DNA of 64,000 bases from Pseudomonas putida (GTDB lineage Bacteria; Pseudomonadota; Gammaproteobacteria; Pseudomonadales; Pseudomonadaceae): assembly GCF_028682475.1 (NCBI RefSeq), contig NZ_JANHLE010000012.1, positions 62,001-126,000 on the forward strand, written 5' to 3'. The notes under the pieces were generated by a model. The model was not told the origin of the DNA. It did not search any database and saw only the letters and a list, made by a program, of their open reading frames with translations. Within the stretch, counting starts at the first letter, position 1. Each line of letters starts with the position of its first letter. Positions 1 to 12,434 of the stretch are shown here, piece by piece. The position numbers and the translations under genes are program-made.

Positions 1-87
1 GGGGCCCGGGATATTGCCCGGGCGACCTTCGCCGACTACCTGCAACGCTACCTGGACCAACCCAGCAGCGCCAATTGGGTTTGCTAG
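1..87 (+). CDS. aat: Leucyl/phenylalanyl-tRNA--protein transferase (3' end only)
   Basis: Only the last 28 codons are present; the frame is open from base 1 and ends at TAG 85-87. The tail ([12 protein letters not shown]...) looks like the C-terminal helix region of Aat, which adds Leu or Phe from aminoacyl-tRNA to N-terminal Arg/Lys and so creates N-degrons. The identification rests mainly on context: in pseudomonads aat directly precedes bpt and infA, as here, and the N-end-rule adaptor clpS and unfoldase clpA follow. The fragment itself is too short to prove the family. Confidence 0.7.
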   Translation, partial: GARDIARATFADYLQRYLDQPSSANWVC

Positions 88-143
88 CGAGTTTTTCCAG
101 CTGGCTTACACTTAAATCTAAAGCACCTCCCGAGGGGTTGATC

Positions 144-851
144 ATGACAGAGCTGGCGCGGTTGAAGTTTTATGCCACTCAACCCCATTCCTGCAGCTAC
201 CTGCCAGACGAACAGGCCACCACGCTGTTTCTCGACCCGAGTCAGCCGATGGATGTGAAGGTCTACGCAGACCTGTCGGAAATGGGTTTCCGGCGCAGCG
301 GCGACCACTTGTATCGCCCACATTGCCAGAACTGCAACGCCTGTGTGCCGGCGCGGATTCCGGCTGCGCGCTTTCTGCCCAACCGCCAACAGAAGCGCAT
401 CCTCAAGCGCAATGCCGACTTGACTGTCAGCGCCGCGCGCCCAGCATTCAAGGAGGAGTACTTCGAGCTGTACCGGCGCTATATCGAACAACGCCATGCT
501 GACGGTGATATGTACCCGCCCAGCCGCGATCAGTTTGCCACCTTCCTGGTCCGCGACCTGCCGTTTTCCCGCTTCTACGAGTTCCGCCTCAACGGCCGCC
601 TGGTCGCCGTAGCGGTCACCGACCTGCTACCCAACGGCCTGTCGGCGGTCTACACCTTCTACGACCCCGACGAAGAGCGCCGCAGCCTGGGACGCTTTGC
701 CATCCTCTGGCAGATCACCGAAGCCCTGCGCCAGGGTCTGGACGCGGTCTACCTCGGTTACTGGATCAAAAACTGCAAAAAGATGAACTACAAAACCCAG
801 TACCGCCCCATTGAGCTGTTGATCAATCAGCGCTGGGTAACCCTGAACTGA
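144..851 (+). CDS. bpt: Aspartate/glutamate leucyltransferase
   Basis: A 235-residue protein of the Bpt/Ate1 family. Bpt transfers Leu from Leu-tRNA to N-terminal Asp or Glu, feeding proteins to ClpS-ClpAP. The family's Cys-rich N-terminal region is visible: Cys17 in a HSCSYLP motif and the Cys61/Cys64/Cys67 cluster (HCQNCNAC). A conserved YLGYWI...MNYK segment lies near the C-terminus. I chose ATG 144 over an in-frame start at 75 because a GAGGGG ribosome-binding sequence sits just upstream and [10 protein letters not shown] is the family N-terminus. It lies 56 bases after aat and upstream of infA, so it probably belongs to one N-end-rule transcription unit. Confidence 0.95.
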   Translation: MTELARLKFYATQPHSCSYLPDEQATTLFLDPSQPMDVKVYADLSEMGFRRSGDHLYRPHCQNCNACVPARIPAARFLPNRQQKRILKRNADLTVSAARPAFKEEYFELYRRYIEQRHADGDMYPPSRDQFATFLVRDLPFSRFYEFRLNGRLVAVAVTDLLPNGLSAVYTFYDPDEERRSLGRFAILWQITEALRQGLDAVYLGYWIKNCKKMNYKTQYRPIELLINQRWVTLN

Positions 852-856
852 AATCA

Positions 857-886
857 TTGGCTTAAAATCCAGTTTTCGGGCACAAT
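857..886 (+). promoter_or_regulatory. Candidate sigma70 promoter of infA
   Basis: TTGGCT (857-862), an 18-base spacer and CACAAT (881-886) lie 70 bases before infA, in the gap after bpt. Both hexamers deviate from consensus. Read-through from bpt is also possible, so this is only a plausible extra promoter. Confidence 0.35.
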
Positions 887-955
887 GCACGCCACTTTTT
901 TTGCCTGGCGCAGTTGTGCACCGGGCCATTAACTGGACACCGAGGGCTTTACTGC

Positions 956-1174
956 ATGTCGAAAGAAGACAGCTTCGAAATGGAAGGCACTGTCGTCGAC
1001 ACCCTGCCCAACACCATGTTCCGTGTGGAGTTGGAAAATGGGCACGTCGTTACCGCGCATATCTCCGGAAAAATGCGCAAGAACTACATTCGTATTCTGA
1101 CCGGTGACAAGGTCCGCGTCGAACTGACGCCTTACGACCTGAGCAAGGGGCGCATCACCTACCGCGCCCGCTAA
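956..1174 (+). CDS. infA: Translation initiation factor IF-1
   Basis: A 72-residue single OB-fold (S1-type) protein matching bacterial IF-1 along its whole length: [19 protein letters not shown] at the start, [20 protein letters not shown] in the middle and GRITYRAR at the end. IF-1 binds the 30S A site and works with IF-2 and IF-3 in initiation. The start is ATG 956, preceded by GAGGG; upstream in-frame codons would add a non-homologous 14-residue extension. It is followed at once by a strong terminator and then the convergent clpA. No tRNA gene lies beside infA here. Confidence 0.98.
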
Positions 1175-1180
1175 GCGACA

Positions 1181-1222
1181 CCAACAAAAACGCCCGGCTA
1201 TATGCCGGGCGTTTTTGTTGGT
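1181..1222. terminator. Bidirectional rho-independent terminator between infA and clpA
   Basis: A long inverted repeat: ccaacaaaaacgcccggc, a short tata-type loop, then its complement ending in gtttttgttgg. The GC stem is flanked by A-runs on the left and T-runs on the right, so it can end transcription from both infA (+) and clpA (-). Confidence 0.9.
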
Positions 1223-1233
1223 CTTCGAAAAGC

Positions 1234-1303
1234 ATCGCCGGCAAGACCGGCTCCCACAGGCAGGGCATACAACCTACCTGTGGGAGCCGGCCTTGCCGGC
1301 GAT
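1234..1303. repeat. REP doublet (inverted pair), variant arms
   Basis: Two inverted copies of a Pseudomonas REP-type unit. The left arm begins atcgccggcaagaccggctc, the right arm ends gccggccttgccggcgat, and about 20 bases of loop separate them. It sits in the convergent gap between infA and clpA. Its outer sequence (gccggc) differs from the 'cgcgggg' type of the other five doublets in this window. Confidence 0.85.
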
Positions 1304-1309
1304 TAGCCG

Positions 1310-3580
1310 TTACGCCATCTCAGCCGTGGTTTCGAACTCGAACACCAGCTCGCCATCGCGAATATCGATGTGCACCACACCGCCATGCTCGGCCAGCTCG
1401 CCGAACAGGATCTCTTCGGCCAATGGCCGCTTGATCTTGTCCTGGATCAGCCGCGCCATTGGCCGCGCCCCCATCTGCGCATCGTAACCACCGGCAGCCA
1501 GCCAGCTGCGCGCCGCATCGCTCACTTCCAGCAGAACACGCTTGTCTTCCAGCTGCGCCTGCAGTTCGATGAGGAACTTGTCCACCACGCTCTTGATCGT
1601 CTCGTGACTGAGGCGACCAAACTGGATGATGGTGTCCAGACGGTTGCGGAATTCCGGCGTGAAACTCTTCTTGATCACTTCCATCGCGTCGGAGGAATGA
1701 TCCTGCTGAGTGAAGCCGATCGAGGCTCGCGCAGCAGTTTCGGCACCGGCGTTGGTGGTCATGATCACGATGACGTTGCGGAAGTCCGCCTTGCGCCCGT
1801 TGTTGTCGGTCAGGGTGCCGTGGTCCATCACCTGCAGCAGCAGGTTGAATACTTCCGGATGGGCCTTCTCGATTTCATCGAGCAGCAAGACGCAATGCGG
1901 CTGCTTGGTGATCGCCTCGGTGAGCAAACCACCCTGGTCAAAACCGACATAGCCCGGAGGCGCACCGATCAACCGCGAGACGGTATGCCGCTCCATGTAC
2001 TCGGACATGTCGAAGCGCACCAGCTCGACCCCCAGAGCCTTGGCCAGCTGACGCGCCGCCTCGGTTTTACCGACACCGGTAGGCCCTGCGAACAAGAACG
2101 AACCGACCGGCTTGTCAGGCGACTTCAGCCCCGCACGCGACAGCTTGATCGCAGTCGCCAGCGAATCGATTGCCGCGTCCTGACCGAACACGGTCAGCTT
2201 CAGATCACGCTCAAGATTACGCAGCAGCTCTTTGTCGGAACTGGTGACGTGTTTTGGCGGAATCCGCGCGATCTTCGCGACGATGTCCTCAACTTGCGGC
2301 ACATCGATACGCTTGACGCGCATCTCCACCGGCTGCAGACGCTGATAGGCGCCCGCCTCGTCGATCACATCGATGGCCTTGTCGGGCATGTGTCGATCAT
2401 TGATGTAACGGGCTGCCAGCTCGGCAGCGGCGCGCAAGGCTTCATCACTGTACTCGATATTGTGATGAGACTCGAAACGCCCCTTGAGGCCACGCAGGAT
2501 ACCTACGGTGTCTTCCACCGATGGCTCGCTGACATCGACCTTCTGGAAGCGCCGCGCCAGGGCGCGATCCTTCTCGAAGATCCCGCGGAACTCCTGGAAG
2601 GTGGTCGAACCGATGCAACGGATATCACCCGAGGACAGCAACGGCTTGAGCAGATTGGAGGCATCCATGACGCCACCGGAGGCCGCACCGGCACCGATAA
2701 TGGTGTGAATTTCGTCGATAAACAGGATTGCCTGCGGCCGTTTGCGCAACTCGTTGAGCAGCGCCTTGAAGCGCTTCTCGAAGTCACCGCGGTATTTGGT
2801 GCCGGCCAGCAAAGCGCCCAGATCCAGGGAATAGACCACGCTTTGCGCCAGCAGATCTGGCACCTGGCCATCAACGATACGTTTGGCCAGGCCCTCGGCA
2901 ATGGCAGTCTTGCCGACACCGGCCTCACCAACCAGCAACGGGTTGTTCTTGCGCCGGCGTGCAAGGATCTGCGCCACGCGCTCGACTTCAAGCTCGCGAC
3001 CGACCAGCGGATCGATGCGGCCTTGGCGGGCCTGCTCGTTGAGGTTGCTGGCATAGGCATCCAGGGGATTACCCGAGGATGAGGTCTCGCCACCATCCTC
3101 GTCCTGCATGTCCTGCTCGCCCTCGGAGTGCTCACCATGGCCCGGCACCTTGGAGATGCCATGGGCGATGTAATTGACCACGTCGATACGCGCCACGCTC
3201 TGCTGCTTGAGCAGGAACACAGCCTGGCTTTCCTGTTCGCTGAAAATCGCTACCAGCACATTGGCGCCGGTGACTTCACGCTTGCCCGAGCTCTGGACAT
3301 GAAAGACTGCACGCTGCAGCACACGCTGGAAGCCCAGGGTTGGCTGGGTTTCACGATCCTCGTCATGCACGGGAATCAACGGCGTGGTGGAGTCGATGAA
3401 CTCCTGCAGGTCGTGTTTGAGTTTGTCGAGGTTCGCACCACAGGCGCGCAGAACGGTCGCGGCGGCCTCATTATCCAATAGCGCCAGCAGCAGGTGCTCG
3501 ACGGTCATGAACTCATGACGTTTCGAGCGGGCCTCCTTGAAGGCCAGATTGAGGGTGACTTCGAGCTCGCGGTTTAACAT
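1310..3580 (-). CDS. clpA: ATP-dependent Clp protease ATP-binding subunit ClpA
   Basis: A 756-residue AAA+ unfoldase of the usual ClpA length. Domain order: Clp N-domain (about 1-145), an acidic linker, first AAA+ module with Walker A GEAGVGKT (218-225) and Walker B ILFIDE (285-290), then the second module with Walker A GPTGVGKT (499-506) and Walker B LLLDE (about 565-569). An IGF loop at 620-622 is the docking element for ClpP. The ATG is preceded by GAGGTGAAGCT. It unfolds substrates, including N-degron proteins delivered by ClpS, for degradation by ClpP (not in this window). clpS lies 30 bases upstream on the same strand, so the two genes are likely cotranscribed. Confidence 0.98.
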   Translation of the reverse strand: MLNRELEVTLNLAFKEARSKRHEFMTVEHLLLALLDNEAAATVLRACGANLDKLKHDLQEFIDSTTPLIPVHDEDRETQPTLGFQRVLQRAVFHVQSSGKREVTGANVLVAIFSEQESQAVFLLKQQSVARIDVVNYIAHGISKVPGHGEHSEGEQDMQDEDGGETSSSGNPLDAYASNLNEQARQGRIDPLVGRELEVERVAQILARRRKNNPLLVGEAGVGKTAIAEGLAKRIVDGQVPDLLAQSVVYSLDLGALLAGTKYRGDFEKRFKALLNELRKRPQAILFIDEIHTIIGAGAASGGVMDASNLLKPLLSSGDIRCIGSTTFQEFRGIFEKDRALARRFQKVDVSEPSVEDTVGILRGLKGRFESHHNIEYSDEALRAAAELAARYINDRHMPDKAIDVIDEAGAYQRLQPVEMRVKRIDVPQVEDIVAKIARIPPKHVTSSDKELLRNLERDLKLTVFGQDAAIDSLATAIKLSRAGLKSPDKPVGSFLFAGPTGVGKTEAARQLAKALGVELVRFDMSEYMERHTVSRLIGAPPGYVGFDQGGLLTEAITKQPHCVLLLDEIEKAHPEVFNLLLQVMDHGTLTDNNGRKADFRNVIVIMTTNAGAETAARASIGFTQQDHSSDAMEVIKKSFTPEFRNRLDTIIQFGRLSHETIKSVVDKFLIELQAQLEDKRVLLEVSDAARSWLAAGGYDAQMGARPMARLIQDKIKRPLAEEILFGELAEHGGVVHIDIRDGELVFEFETTAEMA

Positions 3581-3610
3581 AGCTTCACCTCATACCCAAG
3601 TGGCCGGCGA

Positions 3611-3973
3611 TTAACCGTCCTTCTCGATTTCACAGAGTAGCGGATGCTGGCTTTCCCTTGCGTATTGGTTGACCTGCATGGCCTTGGTCTCGGCGATGTC
3701 ACGGGTAAACAATCCGCATACTGCCCGTCCTTCTGTATGGACGGCCAGCATGACCTTGGTCGCCAGCTCGCGATTCAGGTTAAAAAACACCTCGAGCACT
3801 TCGACGACGAAATCCATCGGTGTGTAGTCATCGTTGAACAAAACCACCTTGTACATCGGTGGTGCCTGCAGGGCCGGTTTGGCCTCCTGTACCGCCAGGC
3901 CAGAACCATCGTCCTCATGCGATTGCGGGCGATCCTGATTGAATGTTAGTCGAATCTGGCTATGTGCATGCAT
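3611..3973 (-). CDS. clpS: ATP-dependent Clp protease adaptor protein ClpS
   Basis: A 120-residue ClpS. The N-terminal ~35 residues are a flexible extension; the conserved core follows with [20 protein letters not shown] (40-59), including the N-degron pocket residues Asn47, Asp48 and Asp49, then the HTEGRAVCG strand. It recognises Leu/Phe/Tyr/Trp N-termini and hands them to ClpA. The start is ATG 3973 (MHAHSQIRL); longer in-frame starts run into non-conserved sequence. The ribosome-binding site is weak. The product fits the aat and bpt transferases 3 kb away, which create the N-degrons ClpS reads. Confidence 0.96.
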   Translation of the reverse strand: MHAHSQIRLTFNQDRPQSHEDDGSGLAVQEAKPALQAPPMYKVVLFNDDYTPMDFVVEVLEVFFNLNRELATKVMLAVHTEGRAVCGLFTRDIAETKAMQVNQYARESQHPLLCEIEKDG

Positions 3974-4197
3974 GGAAAGAATTTCATCATTTCGACAGGT
4001 TGGATTATGGATTGACCGCACAGGCGACGCGCAACAGCGCCACCTCACCTTGACTATCGGCAAAACGGTGTTACAACCAATAAGAACCCACCGTGGTCGA
4101 TAAAGATCCGCGCAGTCAACCAGAATTTTCGCAGGTTCATATGCGGATGGAGTGGATGATACTCCAGTGATGGAGTCCTTTGCAGAGGGATATGAGG

Positions 4198-4452
4198 ATG
4201 GCAAGCGGTAAAGTCAAGTGGTTCAACAATGCCAAGGGCTACGGCTTCATCAATGAAGAGGGGAAAAGCGAGGACCTCTTCGCCCACTACTCGGCTATCG
4301 AGATGGAGGGCTATAAGACCCTGAAGGCCGGACAAGCCGTCAGCTTTGAGATCATCCAGGGGCCCAAGGGATTGCACGCGGTGAAAATCACCAGCGTGAA
4401 AGCTGAAACCACCGATCCAGCATCCACGCCACCCACTACCGTTACCGCCTGA
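4198..4452 (+). CDS. cspD: Cold-shock-domain protein CspD
   Basis: An 84-residue protein. The cold-shock domain occupies residues 1-67, with RNP1 KGYGFI (13-18) and RNP2 DLFAHYS (26-32). A Thr/Pro-rich tail of about 15 residues follows, which simple Csp proteins lack. In E. coli CspD is a stationary-phase inhibitor of DNA replication that binds single-stranded nucleic acids. ATG 4198 is chosen because AGAGGG sits 8 bases upstream; ATG 4192 would leave almost no spacing. Divergence from clpS is the classic order for cspD. A strong terminator follows. Confidence 0.93.
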   Translation: MASGKVKWFNNAKGYGFINEEGKSEDLFAHYSAIEMEGYKTLKAGQAVSFEIIQGPKGLHAVKITSVKAETTDPASTPPTTVTA

Positions 4453-4466
4453 CCGCCAACGCACAT

Positions 4467-4505
4467 AAAAAAGCCGGCCCGTTGCTATGAACGGGCCGGC
4501 TTTTT
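4467..4505. terminator. Bidirectional terminator between cspD and icd
   Basis: A 12-base GC-rich stem (agccggcccgtt / aacgggccggct) with an 8-base loop, preceded by six A and followed by five T. It can serve the convergent cspD (+) and icd (-). Confidence 0.92.
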
Positions 4506-4519
4506 ATTTCTTTACCCGC

Positions 4520-5776
4520 TTACATGTGCTTGATCAGCGCATCACCAAAGCCGGAACTGCTGACCAGCGTCGCACCGTCCATCAGGCGCTCGAAGTCATA
4601 AGTCACGGTTTTAGCGGCGATGGCACCGTTGGTACCCTTGATGATCAGGTCAGCCGCCTCGGTCCAGCCCAGGTGGCGCAGCATCATCTCGGCCGAAAGA
4701 ATCACCGAACCCGGGTTGACCTGGTCCTTGCCGGCGTATTTCGGTGCGGTACCGTGGGTGGCTTCGAACATGGCCACGGTGTCGGACAGGTTGGCACCCG
4801 GCGCAATACCGATACCACCGACCTCCGCCGCCAGGGCATCGGAGAGATAGTCGCCGTTGAGGTTGAGGGTGGCAATCACATCGTATTCGGCCGGACGCAG
4901 CAGGATCTGCTGCAGCATGGCATCGGCAATGGCGTCCTTGACGATGACTTCACGGCCGGTTTTCGGGTTCTTGAACTTCATCCACGGGCCGCCATCGAGC
5001 AGCTCGGCGCCGAATTCGTTCTTGGCCACTTCGTAGCCCCAATCCTTGAAGGCACCTTCGGTGAACTTCATGATGTTGCCCTTGTGCACGATGGTCAGCG
5101 ACTTGCGGTCGTTGTCCACAACATACTGCAGGGCTTTGCGCACCAGGCGCTGGGTGCCTTCCTTGGATACCGGCTTGATGCCGATACCGCAATCCTGATC
5201 GAAGCGGATCTTGGTGACACCCATTTCTTCTTTCAGGAACTTGATGACCTTGGTCGCTTCAGGCGAACCGGCCTTCCATTCGATACCGGCATAAATGTCT
5301 TCGGAGTTTTCGCGGAAGATCACCATGTCGACGTCACCCGGCTTTTTCACCGGGCTCGGCACGCCCTGGAACCACACCACCGGACGCAGGCAGACATACA
5401 GGTCCAACTGCTGGCGCAGGGCAACGTTAAGAGAGCGAATACCTCCACCGACCGGAGTGGTCAGCGGACCTTTGATGGAGACGACGTAATCTTTGACCGC
5501 GTCCAGGGTTTCCTGGGGCAGCCAGGTATCCTGGTCATACACCTGGGTGGCTTTTTCACCGGCGTAGACTTCCATCCAGGAAATCTTGCGCTTGCCCCCA
5601 TAGGCTTTCTCTACAGCAGCATCGACCACTTTGATCATGACGGGACTGACGTCTACGCCAATGCCGTCGCCTTCGATGAACGGGATGATCGGATTATCAG
5701 GAACATTGAGAGAATGGTCCGCATTGACGTTGATTTTGTCGCCGACTGCCGGAACCTTGATTTTCTGGTATCCCAT
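4520..5776 (-). CDS. icd: NADP-dependent isocitrate dehydrogenase, dimeric (IDH-I)
   Basis: A 418-residue IcdA-type enzyme that converts isocitrate to 2-oxoglutarate, CO2 and NADPH in the TCA cycle. Visible motifs: IKGPLTTP (101-108) and SLNVALRQ (115-122), where Ser115, Asn117 and Arg121 correspond to the substrate-binding serine and its neighbours. That serine is the residue phosphorylated by AceK in enterobacteria. The family signature [17 protein letters not shown] lies near 310. The gene is divergent from idh, an unrelated isocitrate dehydrogenase. Its upstream region contains a 17-base sequence also found upstream of aceA (see 5889-5905). Confidence 0.97.
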   Translation of the reverse strand: MGYQKIKVPAVGDKINVNADHSLNVPDNPIIPFIEGDGIGVDVSPVMIKVVDAAVEKAYGGKRKISWMEVYAGEKATQVYDQDTWLPQETLDAVKDYVVSIKGPLTTPVGGGIRSLNVALRQQLDLYVCLRPVVWFQGVPSPVKKPGDVDMVIFRENSEDIYAGIEWKAGSPEATKVIKFLKEEMGVTKIRFDQDCGIGIKPVSKEGTQRLVRKALQYVVDNDRKSLTIVHKGNIMKFTEGAFKDWGYEVAKNEFGAELLDGGPWMKFKNPKTGREVIVKDAIADAMLQQILLRPAEYDVIATLNLNGDYLSDALAAEVGGIGIAPGANLSDTVAMFEATHGTAPKYAGKDQVNPGSVILSAEMMLRHLGWTEAADLIIKGTNGAIAAKTVTYDFERLMDGATLVSSSGFGDALIKHM

Positions 5777-5888
5777 GCTGCACTCCGTTTTTTTTGGTGT
5801 GGTACGTCATCTGGATCCCCAGAGCGTACCCCAGATGCACGGCAACGGGAACCACGGCAGCGAATGCACCAAATTGGGACCATTGCGC

Positions 5889-5905
5889 CTACATCTTTGG
5901 TCTAA
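5889..5905 (-). promoter_or_regulatory. 17-base element shared with the aceA upstream region
   Basis: Read on the minus strand this is TTAGACCAAAGATGTAG, identical to plus-strand bases 14943-14959 ahead of aceA. It lies 113 bases upstream of the icd start codon, in the icd-idh divergent gap (5777-6178). Exact identity over 17 bases in the control regions of two genes that compete for isocitrate suggests a common regulator or promoter element; the factor is not known from the sequence. Confidence 0.5.
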
Positions 5906-5929
5906 AAAAGCCGCTGTTACACCTTGACC

Positions 5930-5982
5930 TTGATGATTACGAGCAAGGATTTGATATACTCCGCCGGTGACCAAAGGGTCAC
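5930..5982 (+). promoter_or_regulatory. Candidate idh promoter with operator-like palindrome
   Basis: A good -10 (TATACT, 5955-5960, preceded by TGA) has a loose -35 (TTGATG, 5930-5935) at 19 bases. Directly after it, at about the expected +1, is the perfect palindrome GTGACC-AAAG-GGTCAC (5967-5982), well placed for a repressor. The start codon of idh is about 210 bases further on. Nothing else recognisable fills the rest of the divergent gap. Confidence 0.45.
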
Positions 5983-6100
5983 TGGGGCGAACCGTCATTC
6001 AACCCCGACCTGACTGGGCTGTTACCGCAGTTCAGCCGTTTGACACTCGACTGATGCAATCCACCATCACTGCACAGAACCCTCGACCTTCTGCTCATAG

Positions 6101-8404
<2,304 letters not shown>

Positions 8405-8426
8405 GGTTCGCTTGACGTAACAGCAG

Positions 8427-8459
8427 AAGCCCCGGCCACGCACCGGGGCTTTTGCTTTT
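8427..8459 (+). terminator. Terminator after idh
   Basis: Stem agccccgg / ccggggct with a short ccacgca-type loop, followed by ttttgctttt. It lies 22 bases after the idh stop. Confidence 0.88.
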
Positions 8460-8468
8460 CCGGAATCT

Positions 8469-8517
8469 ATCGCGGGGCAAGCCCGCTCCCACTGTGGGAG
8501 CGGGCTTGCCCCGCGAT
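8469..8517. repeat. REP doublet, almost loop-less
   Basis: Arms atcgcggggcaagcccgctc and its complement meet with practically no spacer (cccac/tgtggg centre), giving a near-perfect 24-base-pair palindrome. It lies between the idh terminator and the Nudix gene and belongs to the same family as the doublets at 10810, 14035, 32922 and 51867. Confidence 0.92.
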
Positions 8518-8549
8518 GGATCTCACCAAAACAACACAGGGCTATCCGA

Positions 8550-8990
8550 ATGACCTGGCAACCCCACATCACCGTCGCCACCATCATTGAAGACCAAGGG
8601 CGCTTCCTCATGGTCGAAGAATTCAAGGCTGGCAAACACGTCTACAACCAGCCCGCCGGGCACCTGGAAGCCAACGAGAGCCTGCTCGACGCCGCCCGCC
8701 GCGAAACTCTCGAAGAAACCGCCTGGGAGGTCGAACTGACCGGCGTGGTTGGCATCTACCTCTATACAGCACCCAGCAATGGCGTCACCTACCAGCGCGT
8801 GTGCTTCGCCGCCCGACCGCTCAAGCATCACCCCGAGCGCGCCCTGGACAGCGACATCGTCCGCGCCGTCTGGCTGACCCGCGACGAGTTGCTGGCCCAG
8901 CCCGAGCGCTGGCGCAGCGAGCTGGTGCCGCGCTGCATCGACGATTACCTGGCCGGGCCGTTGCACAGCCTGGCATTGATTCGTGACTGA
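8550..8990 (+). CDS. Nudix hydrolase, NudJ-like phosphatase
   Basis: A 146-residue Nudix protein. The Nudix box runs from Gly37 to about residue 60: Gly37, Glu43, Arg51-Glu52 and Glu55-Glu56 are all in register, so the metal-binding glutamates are intact. The usual Gly of the EExGU end is Ala58. The downstream YTAPSNGVTYQRVCF block and lone-gene size fit the NudJ group, which hydrolyses nucleoside tri- and diphosphates and HMP-pyrophosphate. It lies directly before mnmA on the same strand with a 70-base gap, an order common in Pseudomonas. The substrate cannot be fixed from sequence. Confidence 0.9.
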   Translation: MTWQPHITVATIIEDQGRFLMVEEFKAGKHVYNQPAGHLEANESLLDAARRETLEETAWEVELTGVVGIYLYTAPSNGVTYQRVCFAARPLKHHPERALDSDIVRAVWLTRDELLAQPERWRSELVPRCIDDYLAGPLHSLALIRD

Positions 8991-9060
8991 CAGCGACGAT
9001 GCCTTGAAGGCCGCAGCCTGATAGAATCGTTGTCTTTTTCCAGATACACAGCCGGTACCT

Positions 9061-10182
9061 ATGACCAGTCCAGCACTTTACGAACCCGAAAAGACACGCG
9101 TTATTGTCGGCATGTCCGGCGGCGTGGACTCTTCCGTCTCCGCCCTCCTGCTGATGGAGCAGGGCTACCAGGTGGAAGGCCTGTTCATGAAGAACTGGGA
9201 AGAGGACGACGGCACCGAATACTGCACCGCCCGCGAAGACCTGGCCGACGCCCAGGCCGTGTGCGACCGCATTGGTATCAAGCTGCATACCGCCAACTTC
9301 GCCGCCGAATACTGGGACAACGTCTTCGAGCACTTCCTGGCCGAGTACAAGGCCGGACGCACGCCGAACCCGGACATCCTGTGCAACCGCGAAATCAAGT
9401 TCAAGGCGTTCCTCGATTACGCCCTGATGCTCGGCGCCGACCTGATCGCCACCGGCCACTACGTGCGCCGCCGCGACACCGACGGGCGCACCGAACTGCT
9501 CAAGGGCCTGGACCCGAACAAGGACCAGAGCTATTTCCTGCACGCTGTCGGCGGCAAGGAAATCGCCCGCACGCTGTTCCCGGTAGGCGAGCTGGAAAAG
9601 CCCGAAGTACGCGCCATCGCCGAGAAACATGGCCTGGCCACAGCGAAAAAGAAAGACTCCACCGGCATCTGCTTTATCGGTGAACGCCGCTTCAGCGACT
9701 TCCTCAAGCAATACCTGCCAGCACAGCCCGGCGAGATCCAGACCACCGAAGGCGAAGTCATCGGTCGCCATCACGGCCTGATGTACCACACCATCGGCCA
9801 GCGTCAGGGCCTGGGCATCGGCGGCCTCAAGGACGCCGGCGACGAGCCGTGGTACGTGCTGGAAAAAGACCTCGAGAGCAACGTGCTGGTGGTCGGTCAG
9901 GGCAATGAACACCCATGGCTGTTCTCCCGCGCCCTGCTCGCTTCGGAGATCTTCTGGGTCAACCCGATCGACCTGTCGACCCCACGGCGCCTGACCGCCA
10001 AGGTGCGCTACCGCCAGAGCGACCAGGACTGCACCCTGGAACTGACCGCCAGCGGCTACCGCGCGGTGTTCGACGAACCGCAACGGGCTGTAACTCCTGG
10101 TCAGTCAGTAGTGTTCTATGACGGGGAAATCTGCCTGGGCGGCGGCGTGATCGAAACGGCCGAGCCGTGGAGCGCACGCTGA
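9061..10182 (+). CDS. mnmA: tRNA-specific 2-thiouridylase MnmA
   Basis: A 373-residue enzyme that thiolates U34 at the wobble position of Lys, Glu and Gln tRNAs. The ATP-binding PP-loop SGGVDSS is at 19-25. The two catalytic cysteines are Cys108 (NPDILCN) and Cys204 (STGICFIG), with the DQSYFL signature at 155-160. Length and motifs are those of a complete enzyme. Its stop overlaps the hflD start by one base (TGATG), so the two genes are translationally coupled, the same pairing as in E. coli. Confidence 0.98.
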   Translation: MTSPALYEPEKTRVIVGMSGGVDSSVSALLLMEQGYQVEGLFMKNWEEDDGTEYCTAREDLADAQAVCDRIGIKLHTANFAAEYWDNVFEHFLAEYKAGRTPNPDILCNREIKFKAFLDYALMLGADLIATGHYVRRRDTDGRTELLKGLDPNKDQSYFLHAVGGKEIARTLFPVGELEKPEVRAIAEKHGLATAKKKDSTGICFIGERRFSDFLKQYLPAQPGEIQTTEGEVIGRHHGLMYHTIGQRQGLGIGGLKDAGDEPWYVLEKDLESNVLVVGQGNEHPWLFSRALLASEIFWVNPIDLSTPRRLTAKVRYRQSDQDCTLELTASGYRAVFDEPQRAVTPGQSVVFYDGEICLGGGVIETAEPWSAR

Positions 10183-10802
10183 TGAGCTCGATTCAAGAGC
10201 AGTTGATCGCCCTCGGCGGCGTGTTCCAGGCCGCGGTACTGGTGGACCGTATCGCTCGTACCGGCCAGGCCAGCGAGGCCAATCTGGGCTGCATGCTGGG
10301 CAGCCTGCTGGTACGCGACCCGCAAAACACCCTGGAAGTGTTCGGTGGCGACGACCTCAACCTGCGTGACGGCTACCGCGCCCTGGCCAGCGCCCTGGAG
10401 CGTGACCCGGGCAGCCTACAGCGCGAGCCACTGCGCTACGCACTGTCGATGCTTGGCCTTGAGCGCCAGCTGGCCAAGCGCGGCGATATGCTTGATGTCA
10501 TCGGCAACCGGCTACCCCAGATCCAGTCCCAGGCCGAGCATTTCGGCCTGGTGCATGAAAACGTCATTGCCTCCAGCGGCGCCCTGTATCAGGACACCTT
10601 GAGCACCTTGCGCCAGCGCATCCAGGTCCACGGCGACATGCGCCACCTGCAGCAGCCGAGCAACGCCTCGAAGATCCGCGCCCTGCTGCTGGCCGGCATT
10701 CGCGCTGCCCGCCTGTGGCGGCAGCTGGGCGGGCATCGCTGGCAGCTGGTGATCAGTCGGCGCAAATTGCTTAAAGAGCTGTATCCGATGTTGCGTGGCT
10801 AA
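10182..10802 (+). CDS. hflD: High frequency lysogenization protein HflD homologue
   Basis: A 206-residue, mostly helical HflD family protein. In E. coli HflD is a peripheral inner-membrane protein that binds phage lambda CII; its housekeeping role is unclear. ATG 10182 overlaps the mnmA TGA, and [18 protein letters not shown] is the usual family start, so I prefer it to a start at 10167. The gene is followed by a REP doublet rather than a classical terminator. Confidence 0.93.
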   Translation: MSSIQEQLIALGGVFQAAVLVDRIARTGQASEANLGCMLGSLLVRDPQNTLEVFGGDDLNLRDGYRALASALERDPGSLQREPLRYALSMLGLERQLAKRGDMLDVIGNRLPQIQSQAEHFGLVHENVIASSGALYQDTLSTLRQRIQVHGDMRHLQQPSNASKIRALLLAGIRAARLWRQLGGHRWQLVISRRKLLKELYPMLRG

Positions 10803-10809
10803 CAAAGAT

Positions 10810-12352
<1,543 letters not shown>

Positions 12353-12368
12353 TCTGCGCCCTGCGCGT

Positions 12369-12398
12369 AAACGCCCGGCTCAGCCGGGCGTTTTTATT
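12369..12398 (+). terminator. Terminator after purB
   Basis: Stem acgcccggct / agccgggcgt with a minimal loop followed by tttttatt, beginning 17 bases after the purB stop. Confidence 0.9.
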
Positions 12399-12434
12399 AC
12401 CGAAAGAAAATTACTTTTTTTCAATAGGTTACAC

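Noticed and set aside
1175..1309. tRNA gene between infA and clpA, as in some enterobacteria
   Set aside because: The gap holds only a terminator and a REP doublet; no cloverleaf or T-loop sequence is present.
1370..3082. 570-codon plus-strand frame opposite clpA
   Set aside because: It is the antisense shadow of a well-conserved AAA+ gene in GC-rich DNA; the translation is low-complexity and resembles no family.
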